From the NCBI GenBank assembly GCA_027038335.1, contig JALVWI010000303.1:1-19908 (forward strand): a stretch of DNA of 19,908 nt. Reading direction: 5' to 3'. The notes under the pieces were generated by a model that worked only from the letters and a program-made list of their open reading frames with translations, was not told the origin of the DNA and made no database searches. Of this stretch, positions 6,302 through 13,795 are shown piece after piece. The stretch's first letter is position 1. Each line of letters starts with the position of its first letter. This DNA comes from Campylobacterales bacterium (GTDB taxonomy: Bacteria > Campylobacterota > Campylobacteria > Campylobacterales > JALSKU01). Position numbers and translations under genes: made by a program.

Positions 6302-7393
6302 TTAGAGATAACTTTTTAGTCTCTCAAGCCCTTTTTTCATGTGCTCTATCTCTCTGGTGTAAGCAAATCTTATATATTTTTTAGTATCATTCTCTCCAAA
6401 ATCAACTCCGGGAGTTGTTGCTATATGAATATCTTGAAGAAGTTTTTTGGAAAACTCAAAAGAGTTGTCGGAATACTTTGATATATTTGTCCAAATATAA
6501 AAAGCACCTTGCGGTTTTGCATCTATATCAAAGATGGAACTTAATTCATGATAGAGATAATCTCTTCTTTGTTTAAATTTTTCTCTTGTAGCTTTTAGAT
6601 ACTCTTCATCAAAAGCTTCAAGTGCGGCATATTGGCTAAGTGTTGGAGCTGAGATGAAAAGATTTTGTGCTATTATCTCGGCATTTCTTATATGTTTTTT
6701 AGGAACTATGAGCCAACCGAGTCTAAGTCCGGGCATACAGTAATATTTGGAAAAACCGTTTATCACAAAAACATTTTCGCTAAATTCTAATGCCGAGTTT
6801 GCATCTTTTTCATAGGTAAGTCCGTGATAAAGTTCATCTGAGATAAAGTTGATACCGTTTTTATCACAGTACTCGATCAACTCTTTTAGATTTTTATTGC
6901 TATAAATATTGCCCGTAGGATTTGCCGGTGAAGATATCTGGAGGGCATCTATACTTTTTTTCTTTATATCTTCTACTCTTAGCTGATATTCGTTAAATTT
7001 TCCTATATTATATGAAACTGGTTTGATATTGAGCAAGTGTGCAAAATTTTTATAGCAAGGATAACCGGGGTCACTAAAACCAAGTCTCCCTTTATGCTTT
7101 AAAGCTATAGCATAAGCTACTAAAAAAGCTCCGCTGGTTCCGGGAGTCAAAAGTATCCTTGACGGATCAATGCTAACTCCGTAATTTTTTTTATATTGAT
7201 GTGATATATTTTCTCTTAACGCATATAGTCCAAAACTTTCTGTATAGGAAAAAAGATCATTATCAACTGCCTTTTTTAAAGCCTCTTTGACCTTCGGTGA
7301 AGGTGAAATATCTGGCTGACCTATCTCAAAATGTATAGCATCTTGATACTTTTTGGCTTCTCGTACTATATCCATTACAATAAATGAATTCAT
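6302..7393 (-). CDS. PLP-dependent aminotransferase, class I/II (aspartate aminotransferase family)
   Basis: A fold-type I aminotransferase that would move an amino group between an amino acid and a 2-oxo acid in the cytoplasm. Counting from the ATG at 7393 (363 residues), Lys216 in GFSKYYCMPGLRLGW is the PLP Schiff-base lysine, Asp186 in ISDELYHG pairs with the ring nitrogen, Asn158 lies in SPANPTG, and Arg342 in YIRFAY would bind the substrate carboxylate. The substrate cannot be told. The start is uncertain. The ATG at 7393 fits the family N-terminus (SFIVMDIVREA) but has no ribosome site. The ATG at 7408 (368 residues) sits right at the predicted transcript start and could be leaderless. 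A TTG at 7423 overlaps the promoter. It is a single-gene unit, and its end is 12 bases from the tRNA -10 box. Confidence 0.9.
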   Translation of the reverse strand: MNSFIVMDIVREAKKYQDAIHFEIGQPDISPSPKVKEALKKAVDNDLFSYTESFGLYALRENISHQYKKNYGVSIDPSRILLTPGTSGAFLVAYAIALKHKGRLGFSDPGYPCYKNFAHLLNIKPVSYNIGKFNEYQLRVEDIKKKSIDALQISSPANPTGNIYSNKNLKELIEYCDKNGINFISDELYHGLTYEKDANSALEFSENVFVINGFSKYYCMPGLRLGWLIVPKKHIRNAEIIAQNLFISAPTLSQYAALEAFDEEYLKATREKFKQRRDYLYHELSSIFDIDAKPQGAFYIWTNISKYSDNSFEFSKKLLQDIHIATTPGVDFGENDTKKYIRFAYTREIEHMKKGLERLKSYL

Positions 7394-7414
7394 ATTTTTA
7401 CAAATCATAAGGAA

Positions 7415-7420
7415 ATTATA
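7415..7420 (-). promoter_or_regulatory. -10 box of the aminotransferase gene
   Basis: TATAAT on the minus strand (7420-7415), preceded directly by TG, predicts a transcript start at about 7408. This coincides with an in-frame ATG, so either that ATG is used without a leader or the ATG at 7393 is used with a 15-base leader lacking a ribosome site. Confidence 0.5.
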
Positions 7421-7510
7421 CAATGTTTGATATGAGATTAGGATTAAGGATCTGGTGTTGAGTGCTTGGTGTTTTTAAAGATGCCCTATATTGCAGTAGT
7501 GATATAAATT

Positions 7511-7519
7511 TGATATAAT
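7511..7519 (+). promoter_or_regulatory. Extended -10 promoter of moaE-moeA
   Basis: TGATATAAT at 7511-7519 is a perfect extended -10 box, identical to the one before znuA. The predicted start is near 7526, about 21 bases before the moaE ATG. No -35 consensus is seen upstream. Confidence 0.6.
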
Positions 7520-7546
7520 TCAATAATTAAATTAAGAGGTAACAAA

Positions 7547-7987
7547 ATGGTTGAATTGTATGACGGTCCTTTAAATGTAGAGGAGATACTCTCTCGTTGG
7601 TACAATACATATAAAGATAAAAATTATGGTGCTTTTATCAATTTTGTAGGCATTGTTAGAGATGAAGACGGTATTGACGGACTTAGTTTTGATATATATG
7701 AGCCTATTTTGGAGAGTTGGTTTGAAAAATGGCAAGAAAAAGCAAAGAAACAAAATGCCTATATTTTAATGGCACATTCAAAAGGCGATGTGCTAAACCA
7801 TAGAACATCTTATATATCAGCTATTCTTTCGCCTAAAAGAAAAGTTTCTCTTAAAATGATAGAGGAGTTTGTAGAAGATTTTAAGGCAAATGCCCCTATA
7901 TGGAAATATGACCTAAAAAATGGAAAAAGAGAGTATGCACTTGATAGAAGTACGCCCATAGAGGGAAGTGGGATACTGGCTGAATGA
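7547..7987 (+). CDS. moaE: Molybdopterin synthase catalytic subunit (MoaE)
   Basis: MoaE is the large subunit of molybdopterin synthase. With sulfurated MoaD it inserts two sulfurs into cyclic pyranopterin monophosphate to make molybdopterin. The 146-residue protein has the family block GAFINFVGIVRD (28-39) and the active-site block APIWKYD (116-122, Lys120). Other conserved stretches are drifted: the usual HRxG is HSKG (77-80) and the usual AHRxxAF is PKRKVSL (96-102), where the Arg is kept but the His is Lys. AGAGG stands before the ATG at a normal distance. The partner moaD is not in the window; moeA follows by 38 bases and is probably co-transcribed. Confidence 0.92.
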   Translation: MVELYDGPLNVEEILSRWYNTYKDKNYGAFINFVGIVRDEDGIDGLSFDIYEPILESWFEKWQEKAKKQNAYILMAHSKGDVLNHRTSYISAILSPKRKVSLKMIEEFVEDFKANAPIWKYDLKNGKREYALDRSTPIEGSGILAE

Positions 7988-8014
7988 AAAATGAATAATT
8001 AAAAATGAAAAATG
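7983..8014. repeat. Short direct repeat between moaE and moeA
   Basis: AATGAAAAATG occurs at 7983-7993 and again at 8004-8014, a 21-base period, joined by an AT spacer with a degenerate AATGAATAATT copy. The first copy overlaps the moaE stop codon. The stretch contains no C and creates extra in-frame ATG codons upstream of the moeA start, none with a ribosome site. It looks like local duplication or slippage, not a functional site. Confidence 0.5.
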
Positions 8015-8025
8015 TTGGAGGGAAA

Positions 8026-9231
8026 ATGAAAAAATTTATTGGATTTGATGAGTCTTTGAAGATACTTAAAGATAGTTTTGATGAAGAAGTTGGATGTGAA
8101 CAAGTGTTCTTAAGTGAAGCTCTTGGAAGAGTTTTAGGCGAAGATATTGTTGCTAAAGACAACTCTCCTGAGTATGAAACTTCCGGTATGGATGGGTATG
8201 CTATCAAGTATGAAGATCAAAAAAAAGGTAAGATAAAGATCATCGACAAATTACCCGCAGGTACTGCAAACTCTGTAGAAGTAACAGAGGGAACTTGTAT
8301 AAAGACTTTTACAGGTTCGCTTATCAGTCAAGGTGCGGACACTTTGATACCTATAGAAAATGTTGAAGTTGAAGGTGAGCAGATCATCATAAAAGAGGAA
8401 GTTCCAAAAGGTTTTAGCGTCAGGCCGGTTGGAGAAAATTATAAAAAAGGTGAAACTCTTATAAAAAAAGGTACTTTAGTAAGCTATGCTGAGATAGGAG
8501 TTATGGCAGGGTTAAATAAAGTCAAAGTGGTAGTCAAAAGAGAGCCTGTTGTTTCGGTTTTGGCTACAGGTAGCGAAATACTTGAATTAGGAGATATACA
8601 AACAAATATATCACAGATAAGAAGCACCAATCACTATACTATAGAAGCCATAACAAAAAAAGCAGGGGCTAAAACTCACAATATGGGGGTAGTCGGAGAT
8701 GACTTGGATAGTATCAAGAAAGCTATACTAAATGCTCTTGAATTTAGTGATATTGTTATCACTACCGGAGGAGTAAGTGTGGGGGATTATGACTTTGTAA
8801 AAGTAGCCGTTGATTCTATAGAAGCAAAAGTGCTTATAAGTGGAGTTGTTATAAAGCCGGGTATGCACATCAAAGTTGTAAAGGTGGGTAAAAAATATAT
8901 ATTTGCACTTCCGGGATTTCCTTATAGTTCAGCAGTTACCACTCATCTGTATATAACTCCGTTAATAAAAAGGATGTTAGGTATGGACGACAGCTACGAT
9001 ATAGTATATGCCGAGATGGATGAGGATTATAAAAAAAGAAGCAAAAAAAGTGAATTTACCGCGGTCAATCTTAGATATAACAAAGATGGTTTTAAGGTAG
9101 ATCTAAAAGGCAAAAAAAGCGGCACTAGTGCTATTTTAACCAATATGCTAAACGATGCCGCTTTGCTTTGGATAAATGAAAATGAAGGTTCTTTAAAAAA
9201 AGGTGATATTGCAAGAGTTATAAGAGTTTGA
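8026..9231 (+). CDS. moeA: Molybdopterin molybdotransferase (MoeA)
   Basis: MoeA inserts molybdate into adenylylated molybdopterin to give the active cofactor. The 401-residue protein begins at the ATG at 8026, preceded by GGAGGG; an ATG seven codons upstream (8005) lies in the direct repeat and lacks a ribosome site. Visible motifs are TSGMDGYA (52-59), FTGSLISQGADTLIPIE in domain 3, VRPVGENYKKGE (132-143), and the MoCF-binding TTGGVSVGDYDFV (246-258). The motif that is usually PGNPVS is PGFPYS here (296-301), and KPGKP is KPGMH (277-281). It lies between moaE and an alpha/beta hydrolase. Campylobacterota often have more than one moeA, so this may be one of two paralogs. Confidence 0.95.
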   Translation: MKKFIGFDESLKILKDSFDEEVGCEQVFLSEALGRVLGEDIVAKDNSPEYETSGMDGYAIKYEDQKKGKIKIIDKLPAGTANSVEVTEGTCIKTFTGSLISQGADTLIPIENVEVEGEQIIIKEEVPKGFSVRPVGENYKKGETLIKKGTLVSYAEIGVMAGLNKVKVVVKREPVVSVLATGSEILELGDIQTNISQIRSTNHYTIEAITKKAGAKTHNMGVVGDDLDSIKKAILNALEFSDIVITTGGVSVGDYDFVKVAVDSIEAKVLISGVVIKPGMHIKVVKVGKKYIFALPGFPYSSAVTTHLYITPLIKRMLGMDDSYDIVYAEMDEDYKKRSKKSEFTAVNLRYNKDGFKVDLKGKKSGTSAILTNMLNDAALLWINENEGSLKKGDIARVIRV

Positions 9232-9232
9232 T

Positions 9233-10015
9233 TTGGCGACTATAAAAACTTTTTTTATTCTATTTTTAGTTGCATATATCGGTATAGTTTTGTATTTGTA
9301 CCTTACTCAAAAAAGTAAGATATTTAACTTTGATATTGTTCCAAAAAAAGAGCCGAAAGTTTTAAAAAATTGTCCAAAATGTAAAGAAGTCAAACTTAAA
9401 GTAAGAAATGGGTTTCTTGATGGAGTTTATCTTGATAACTCTTCTAAAAAACTTATCATATATTTTGGAGGCAATAGTGATGATGCAACCGACTTTATAG
9501 AAATCATTAAAGATATAAAAGGATATGATGCGGTTGCATTTAATTACAGAGGGAACGGCTTAAGCAAAGGTATTCCAAGTGAAAATGCTCTTTATAGAGA
9601 TGCTTTGTCAATTTATGACAAATTTGCTAAAGATAAAGAAGTATATGTTGTTGGCAGAAGTCTTGGCAGCGGAGTTGCTACATATCTTACATCAAAAAGA
9701 GAAGTTAAAAAACTCCTTTTGATAACACCGTATGACTCTATAGAAAATGTAGCAAAAGAGAAATACCCCATATTTCCTATCTCAATACTTTTAAAATACA
9801 AATTCAATTCTAAAAATTTTATAGAAAAAGTTAAAGCCCCCATTGTAATCTTTATGGTAAAAGATGACAAAACCGTTTCAAACAAAAGAACAAACAATTT
9901 GATAAAACATATAAAAAGCAAATATACCCTTAAAATTTTTGAGCATACAACTCATGCAGATATACTTTCGGATAAAACTTTTATAAAGGAGCTAAAAACC
10001 GTGATTAGCGATTAA
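9233..10015 (+). CDS. Membrane-anchored alpha/beta hydrolase
   Basis: The 260-residue protein starts with one membrane helix (about 5-25), probably an uncleaved anchor, then an alpha/beta hydrolase fold. Candidate triad residues are Ser143 in the nucleophile elbow GRSLGSG, Asp211 or Asp212 in VKDDKTVS, and His241 in TTHADIL; FGGNSDDA (78-85) would be the oxyanion-hole region. A CxxC pair (Cys47, Cys50) follows the anchor. The architecture resembles BEM46/ABHD13-like serine hydrolases; the substrate is unknown. The start is a TTG at 9233, two bases after the moeA stop, with only a weak AAGAG before it; no ATG is available nearby. The tight spacing indicates co-transcription with moeA, but a role in cofactor synthesis is not implied. 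Confidence 0.85.
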   Translation: MATIKTFFILFLVAYIGIVLYLYLTQKSKIFNFDIVPKKEPKVLKNCPKCKEVKLKVRNGFLDGVYLDNSSKKLIIYFGGNSDDATDFIEIIKDIKGYDAVAFNYRGNGLSKGIPSENALYRDALSIYDKFAKDKEVYVVGRSLGSGVATYLTSKREVKKLLLITPYDSIENVAKEKYPIFPISILLKYKFNSKNFIEKVKAPIVIFMVKDDKTVSNKRTNNLIKHIKSKYTLKIFEHTTHADILSDKTFIKELKTVISD

Positions 10016-10046
10016 AACCTACATCCTAAACCCCAAACTCTAGTTT

Positions 10047-10607
10047 CTATTTCAAAATCCTAGGCAGTGTGATGCCGGTTTGTTTTTGATATTTACCGTT
10101 TTTATCTTTATAAGTAGTTTTACATGGCTCATCACCCTCTAAAAATAGAACTTGTGCTATACCTTCATTGGCATATATTTTAGCAGGAAGTGGAGTGGTA
10201 TTGCTTATCTCTATGGTGATATGTCCTTCAAAAGCAGGTTCAAACGGTGTAACATTGACAATGATACCACATCTTGCATAAGTACTTTTTCCTAGGCATA
10301 TAGCAAGTACATTATTTGGAATTCTAAAATACTCAATAGTTCTAGCAAGTGCAAAAGAGTTTGGAGGTACTATGCAAATATCTCCCACAAAATCAACTAC
10401 ATTTTTATCATCAAAATTTTTAGGATCTACTACTGTGGAGCTGACATTTGTAAATATTTTAAACTCATTGCCTACTCTTATATCATAACCATAGCTGCTA
10501 ACACCGTAACTAACAACATTTTTACCTACCTGTTCTTCACAAAAAGGCTCTATCATTTTTTCTTTGAGCGATTTTTCTCTTATCCAATTATCAGATTTTA
10601 AGCCCAA
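10047..10607 (-). CDS. dcd: dCTP deaminase (Dcd)
   Basis: Dcd deaminates dCTP to dUTP, which feeds dTMP synthesis. The 186-residue protein belongs to the trimeric dUTPase-like family, with SSYGYDIRVG, GKSTYARCGIIVNVTPFEP and the catalytic Glu in FEGHITIEISN; the C-terminal segment QTGITLPRI is typical. I chose the TTG at 10607 because AAGGA stands six bases before it and the protein then begins MGLKSDNWI, as in related species. Another TTG two codons upstream (10613) abuts the ribosome site and is unlikely. The gene is divergent from accB and converges with the hydrolase gene 31 bases away. The pathway end-enzyme ThyX is encoded in the same window. Confidence 0.96.
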   Translation of the reverse strand: MGLKSDNWIREKSLKEKMIEPFCEEQVGKNVVSYGVSSYGYDIRVGNEFKIFTNVSSTVVDPKNFDDKNVVDFVGDICIVPPNSFALARTIEYFRIPNNVLAICLGKSTYARCGIIVNVTPFEPAFEGHITIEISNTTPLPAKIYANEGIAQVLFLEGDEPCKTTYKDKNGKYQKQTGITLPRILK

Positions 10608-10624
10608 CTTCAATCCTTGTAAAA

Positions 10625-10630
10625 TATAAT
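10625..10630 (+). promoter_or_regulatory. Possible -10 box of accBC
   Basis: TATAAT at 10625-10630 would start transcription near 10637, with a leader of about 49 bases before accB. A second candidate, TATTAT at 10636-10641, overlaps the dcd -10 box on the other strand and gives a start near 10648. I cannot decide between them; a later TATAAAT at 10665 would cut off the ribosome site. Confidence 0.35.
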
Positions 10631-10636
10631 TATGGT

Positions 10637-10645
10637 ATTATAACA
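10637..10645 (-). promoter_or_regulatory. Extended -10 promoter of dcd
   Basis: TGTTATAAT on the minus strand (10645-10637) is an extended -10 box. It predicts a start near 10630 and a 23-base leader that holds AAGGA before the TTG start. Confidence 0.55.
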
Positions 10646-10685
10646 TATTTGAAGAAATATCACAGTATAAATTTAGGAGAATTTT

Positions 10686-11147
10686 ATGGATCAAAAAGAT
10701 ATAAAAGACTTGATGAGAGCTTTTGACAAGAGTGGACTTAGCAAACTAAAACTCAAAGACGGTGAATTTGAAATACTTTTTCAAAAAGGAGGAGTTTCTG
10801 AGCAAATTTCTATAGCTACACCTACGATAACCAAAGAACTTGCAACCGAAACAATCTTGCCCGTACAAGATAGCGTAGCAACTACTCCTGCTATATCAAA
10901 TGAAAAAGGGGATTTTATAAAATCCCCGATGGTCGGTACTTTTTATCAAGCACCAAGTCCGGGAGCTGCACCTTTTGTCAATATCGGAGACAGCATCAAA
11001 AAAGGTTCAACGGTAGCTATTATAGAAGCTATGAAAATTATGAATGAAATAGAAGCGGAATTTGATTGTAAGATTTTGGAAATTTTAGTAAGTGACGGTG
11101 AACCTATAGAGTTTGACCAACCGCTTTTTCGTGTTGAAAAATTGTAA
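10686..11147 (+). CDS. accB: Biotin carboxyl carrier protein of acetyl-CoA carboxylase (AccB)
   Basis: AccB carries the biotin that shuttles CO2 from biotin carboxylase to the carboxyltransferase in the first step of fatty-acid synthesis. The 153 residues have an N-terminal segment (1-35), a Thr/Ala/Pro-containing linker (about 40-72) and the biotinyl domain (77-153). Lys117 in EAMKIMNEI is the biotin attachment site, and the PMVGTFYQAPSPG start of the domain includes the bacterial AccB thumb region. AGGAGA lies before the ATG. accC follows after 13 bases, so the two form an accBC operon; accA and accD are not in the window, as is common. Confidence 0.97.
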   Translation: MDQKDIKDLMRAFDKSGLSKLKLKDGEFEILFQKGGVSEQISIATPTITKELATETILPVQDSVATTPAISNEKGDFIKSPMVGTFYQAPSPGAAPFVNIGDSIKKGSTVAIIEAMKIMNEIEAEFDCKILEILVSDGEPIEFDQPLFRVEKL

Positions 11148-11160
11148 CTAGAGATAAAAT

Positions 11161-12489
11161 ATGAAAGAGATAAAAAGAATTTTAGTAGCAAATAGAGGCG
11201 AAATAGCTCTAAGGGCTATAAGAACTATAAAAGAGATGGGGAAAGAGGCGATTGCGGTATATTCGACTGCCGATAAAGATGCCGAGTATCTAAAATTTGC
11301 CGATCTAGCTATTTGTATAGGCGGTGCAAAATCAAATGAGAGCTACTTAAATATACCTTCTATCATGGCAGCAGCTGACATAAGTGCTTGCGACGCTGTA
11401 TTTCCGGGATATGGTTTTTTGAGTGAAAATCAAAATTTTGTTGAAATTTGCAAATATCATGGTATAACTTTCATAGGACCTTCAGTTGAACTTATGGTAA
11501 CTATGAGCGATAAATCCAAAGCAAAAGAGGTCATGAAAAAAGCCGGAGTTCCGGTAGTACCCGGAAGTGAAGGGGCTATAAGAGATGTTGAAGATGCTAA
11601 AAAAATTGCTAGCGAGATAGGATATCCGGTTATTGTAAAAGCAAGTGCCGGAGGCGGAGGAAGAGGCATGAGGATAGTTGAGAGCGAAGAAGCTTTAGAA
11701 AATGCCGTACTATCAGCCGGAAATGAAGCTTTGAGTGCCTTTGGTGACGGTACACTTTATATGGAGAAATTTATAAGAAATCCAAGACATATAGAGGTGC
11801 AGGTTTTGGCTGATTCACATGGTAATGCTATTCATCTAGGTGAAAGAGACTGTTCATTACAACGACGACATCAAAAACTTATAGAAGAATCTCCCGCGAC
11901 AATACTTAAGGAAGAAACAAGAGCAAATCTTTTAAAAACCGCAGTTAAAGCTACAAAAGCTATCGGATATGAAAATGCCGGTACATTTGAATTTTTACTT
12001 GATGATGAACAAAATTTTTATTTTATGGAAATGAATACAAGACTCCAAGTAGAACATACTGTTAGTGAAATGGTAAGCGGTATAGACATCATAGAGTGGA
12101 TGATAAAGATAGCTGAAGGAAAAAAACTTTTTTCTCAAAGTGATGTGAGATTAAACGGGCACTCCATAGAGTGTAGGATCACAGCAGAAGATCCTCAGAA
12201 GTTTATACCAAGTCCCGGAAAAATTACTAAATGGATAGCTCCGGGAGGAAGAAATATACGAATAGATTCACATGTATATTGCAACTATACGGTCTCACCA
12301 CATTATGATTCTATGATAGGAAAGCTTATAGTATGGGGTGAGGATAGAAGTAGAGCTATATCAAAAATGAAAACAGCATTGCAAGAGTTTAAAGTGGGCG
12401 GTATAAAAACGATTATTCCTTTCCATTATGATATGATGAACAATCCAGACTTTATAGAAAATAGGTATGATACAAATTATTTAGGATGA
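11161..12489 (+). CDS. accC: Biotin carboxylase subunit of acetyl-CoA carboxylase (AccC)
   Basis: AccC uses ATP and bicarbonate to carboxylate the biotin on AccB. The 442-residue protein shows the ATP-grasp glycine loop GGGGRGMR (164-171), the CSLQRRHQK segment (231-239), and MEMNTRLQVEH (289-299), which contains the metal and catalytic residues. The N-terminus KRILVANRGEIALRAIR is diagnostic. Length is close to the usual 445-450. The ATG at 11161 has only a weak AGAGAT ahead of it, so translation may depend on the accB ribosomes 13 bases upstream. A small secreted-protein gene follows after 16 bases. Confidence 0.97.
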   Translation: MKEIKRILVANRGEIALRAIRTIKEMGKEAIAVYSTADKDAEYLKFADLAICIGGAKSNESYLNIPSIMAAADISACDAVFPGYGFLSENQNFVEICKYHGITFIGPSVELMVTMSDKSKAKEVMKKAGVPVVPGSEGAIRDVEDAKKIASEIGYPVIVKASAGGGGRGMRIVESEEALENAVLSAGNEALSAFGDGTLYMEKFIRNPRHIEVQVLADSHGNAIHLGERDCSLQRRHQKLIEESPATILKEETRANLLKTAVKATKAIGYENAGTFEFLLDDEQNFYFMEMNTRLQVEHTVSEMVSGIDIIEWMIKIAEGKKLFSQSDVRLNGHSIECRITAEDPQKFIPSPGKITKWIAPGGRNIRIDSHVYCNYTVSPHYDSMIGKLIVWGEDRSRAISKMKTALQEFKVGGIKTIIPFHYDMMNNPDFIENRYDTNYLG

Positions 12490-12505
12490 TTTTAGGAGGT
12501 ATAGT

Positions 12506-12856
12506 ATGAAAAAATTTGCTCTTTTAATTTTTATACTATCCTCATTTTTGCAAGCTAGTTTTTTAAAATGTGAAAAAAAGGAAAATAGAATTATTTGTAC
12601 ATATTTTTCTGATAGATCTGATAGTTCAAATGATGTAATACTCAAATTTCACTGGATTTCTCCCAAAAGTCCTCTTGATGATAGAATAAAAGAGATAAAT
12701 ATCCCGCCAAATTATGGATCAGCTTATGATTATAGATTTATTCCCGGTAGAATTCACGGACATTGGACAGTAAAAGTTACCAAAAAAGATACCAATGAAA
12801 GTGTGCAAACATACTTTGATATCAATGAAAGCGATGACGAGTTTTTTAGTAATTGA
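12506..12856 (+). CDS. Small secreted or periplasmic protein, unknown function
   Basis: The 116-residue protein has a strong ribosome site (AGGAGGT, five bases before the ATG) and a signal peptide (about 1-17, cleaved after LQA). The mature part is about 99 residues and has two cysteines (22 and 31) that could form a disulfide. It shows alternating hydrophobic residues typical of beta-strands, and the stretch YDYRFIPGRIHGHWTVKVTK (75-94). The GR..G.WxVxV pattern faintly recalls the C-terminal part of DUF2914-like domains, but I would not assign it. It follows accC by 16 bases, so it is probably in that operon, and it ends one base before the converging SurA-like gene. In C. jejuni, as I remember, accC and the SurA-like gene are adjacent, so this gene may be an insertion. 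Confidence 0.8.
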   Translation: MKKFALLIFILSSFLQASFLKCEKKENRIICTYFSDRSDSSNDVILKFHWISPKSPLDDRIKEINIPPNYGSAYDYRFIPGRIHGHWTVKVTKKDTNESVQTYFDINESDDEFFSN

Positions 12857-12857
12857 T

Positions 12858-13703
12858 CTACCTAGGTTCTCTTAAAACTTTTATATCCGCTTCTGATACG
12901 AGCTTGTCAAAATATGACTTTATGATGCTATCTTCTCTTTTATTCATAATTCTAGCGAATATTGCATTTTTGACTTTGTCAAAAGGTATGGGTTTGACAT
13001 TTATTTTTCTTTTTACATAAAAAGATATAAATCCACCTTTTAAAGTAAGTATCGGAGTAAAGTTTCCCTCTTTTGTTTGTTGAAGTATATATAAAAGTTT
13101 TGGATTGAGTTGGCTTGTTTTTAACATTATATCTTTTTTTGTAATGCCTGAAACATTTAGCATAGGGTTTTTTATAAAATTTTTTAAAGTCGTTCTATCT
13201 TTTGCATCATACTCTGTAACTTCTATCATTTGCGGTATGGAGTAAATATCTATATTTTTTTGATAATACTCTTTTATCTCTTTATTTGTTGCTCTTTTTA
13301 TTCTATCTGCTACTATCTTCTTATAAAGTTTTCTTTGAGCAATTTTTTTTGCCAAATCTTTTTTGTATGCATCAACATTTATACCTTTTTTTACAAGATA
13401 ATTTTCAAAGTCAATGATGCTCATACCTGCATTGGAGCTTATCTTTTCTATCTCATCACTTACTTCCAAGTCAGTTGCTTGAAGTCCATATTTTTTTATC
13501 AAATTATTTTCTAGTTTCTCTCTTATGAGAGCTTCAATGGATTTTTTTATGGGTAAATTATGTTGGATAGAAAATTTTTTTATCTCGTATAAAGTTATAG
13601 GAGTATTATTGATTACCACAGAAACTCCATCAACCAAACCCGCATATAAACTAAACTTTAACAATAAAACTATAAATAGACTTTTTGCATATTTTTGTAT
13701 CAC
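12858..13703 (-). CDS. SurA-like periplasmic chaperone / peptidyl-prolyl isomerase
   Basis: With the GTG at 13703 the protein is 281 residues. It has a signal peptide (about 1-21, cleaved near SLYA), a SurA-type N-terminal chaperone region (GVSVVINNTPITLYEI onward, helical to about 165) and a short parvulin-like region (about 170-255), then a C-terminal helix. The parvulin part lacks motifs I would expect of an active isomerase, so chaperone function is likelier. The GTG has AAGGA six to seven bases upstream, whereas the ATG at 13742 lies inside the -10 box and would spoil the signal peptide. Its place between accC and gltX matches my memory of C. jejuni Cj1289, a SurA-like protein. It would help outer-membrane protein folding. 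Confidence 0.85.
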   Translation of the reverse strand: MIQKYAKSLFIVLLLKFSLYAGLVDGVSVVINNTPITLYEIKKFSIQHNLPIKKSIEALIREKLENNLIKKYGLQATDLEVSDEIEKISSNAGMSIIDFENYLVKKGINVDAYKKDLAKKIAQRKLYKKIVADRIKRATNKEIKEYYQKNIDIYSIPQMIEVTEYDAKDRTTLKNFIKNPMLNVSGITKKDIMLKTSQLNPKLLYILQQTKEGNFTPILTLKGGFISFYVKRKINVKPIPFDKVKNAIFARIMNKREDSIIKSYFDKLVSEADIKVLREPR

Positions 13704-13732
13704 TATTTTTCCTTTTTTAAAACTAGAGAGAG

Positions 13733-13741
13733 ATTTTATCA
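13733..13741 (-). promoter_or_regulatory. Extended -10 promoter of the SurA-like gene
   Basis: TGATAAAAT on the minus strand (13741-13733) predicts a start near 13726 and a 23-base leader with AAGGA before the GTG at 13703. It overlaps the alternative ATG at 13742, which argues against that start. Confidence 0.5.
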
Positions 13742-13758
13742 TAAATTTTGCTAAACTC

Positions 13759-13767
13759 TGCTAAAAT
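13759..13767 (+). promoter_or_regulatory. Extended -10 promoter of gltX-maeB
   Basis: TGCTAAAAT at 13759-13767 gives a predicted start near 13774 and a 22-base leader containing GAGG before the gltX ATG. It is back to back with the SurA-like promoter 18 bases away. Confidence 0.5.
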
Positions 13768-13795
13768 TTCTAAAAGTATATATTGAGGTATATTG

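Noticed and set aside
13230..13514. Plus-strand open frame over the SurA-like gene
   Set aside because: Hydrophobic antisense shadow of a well-supported gene, with no ribosome site or recognisable domain.
13704..13742. ATG at 13742 as the SurA-like start
   Set aside because: The ATG lies in a likely -10 box and adds 13 residues before the signal peptide; the GTG at 13703 has AAGGA.
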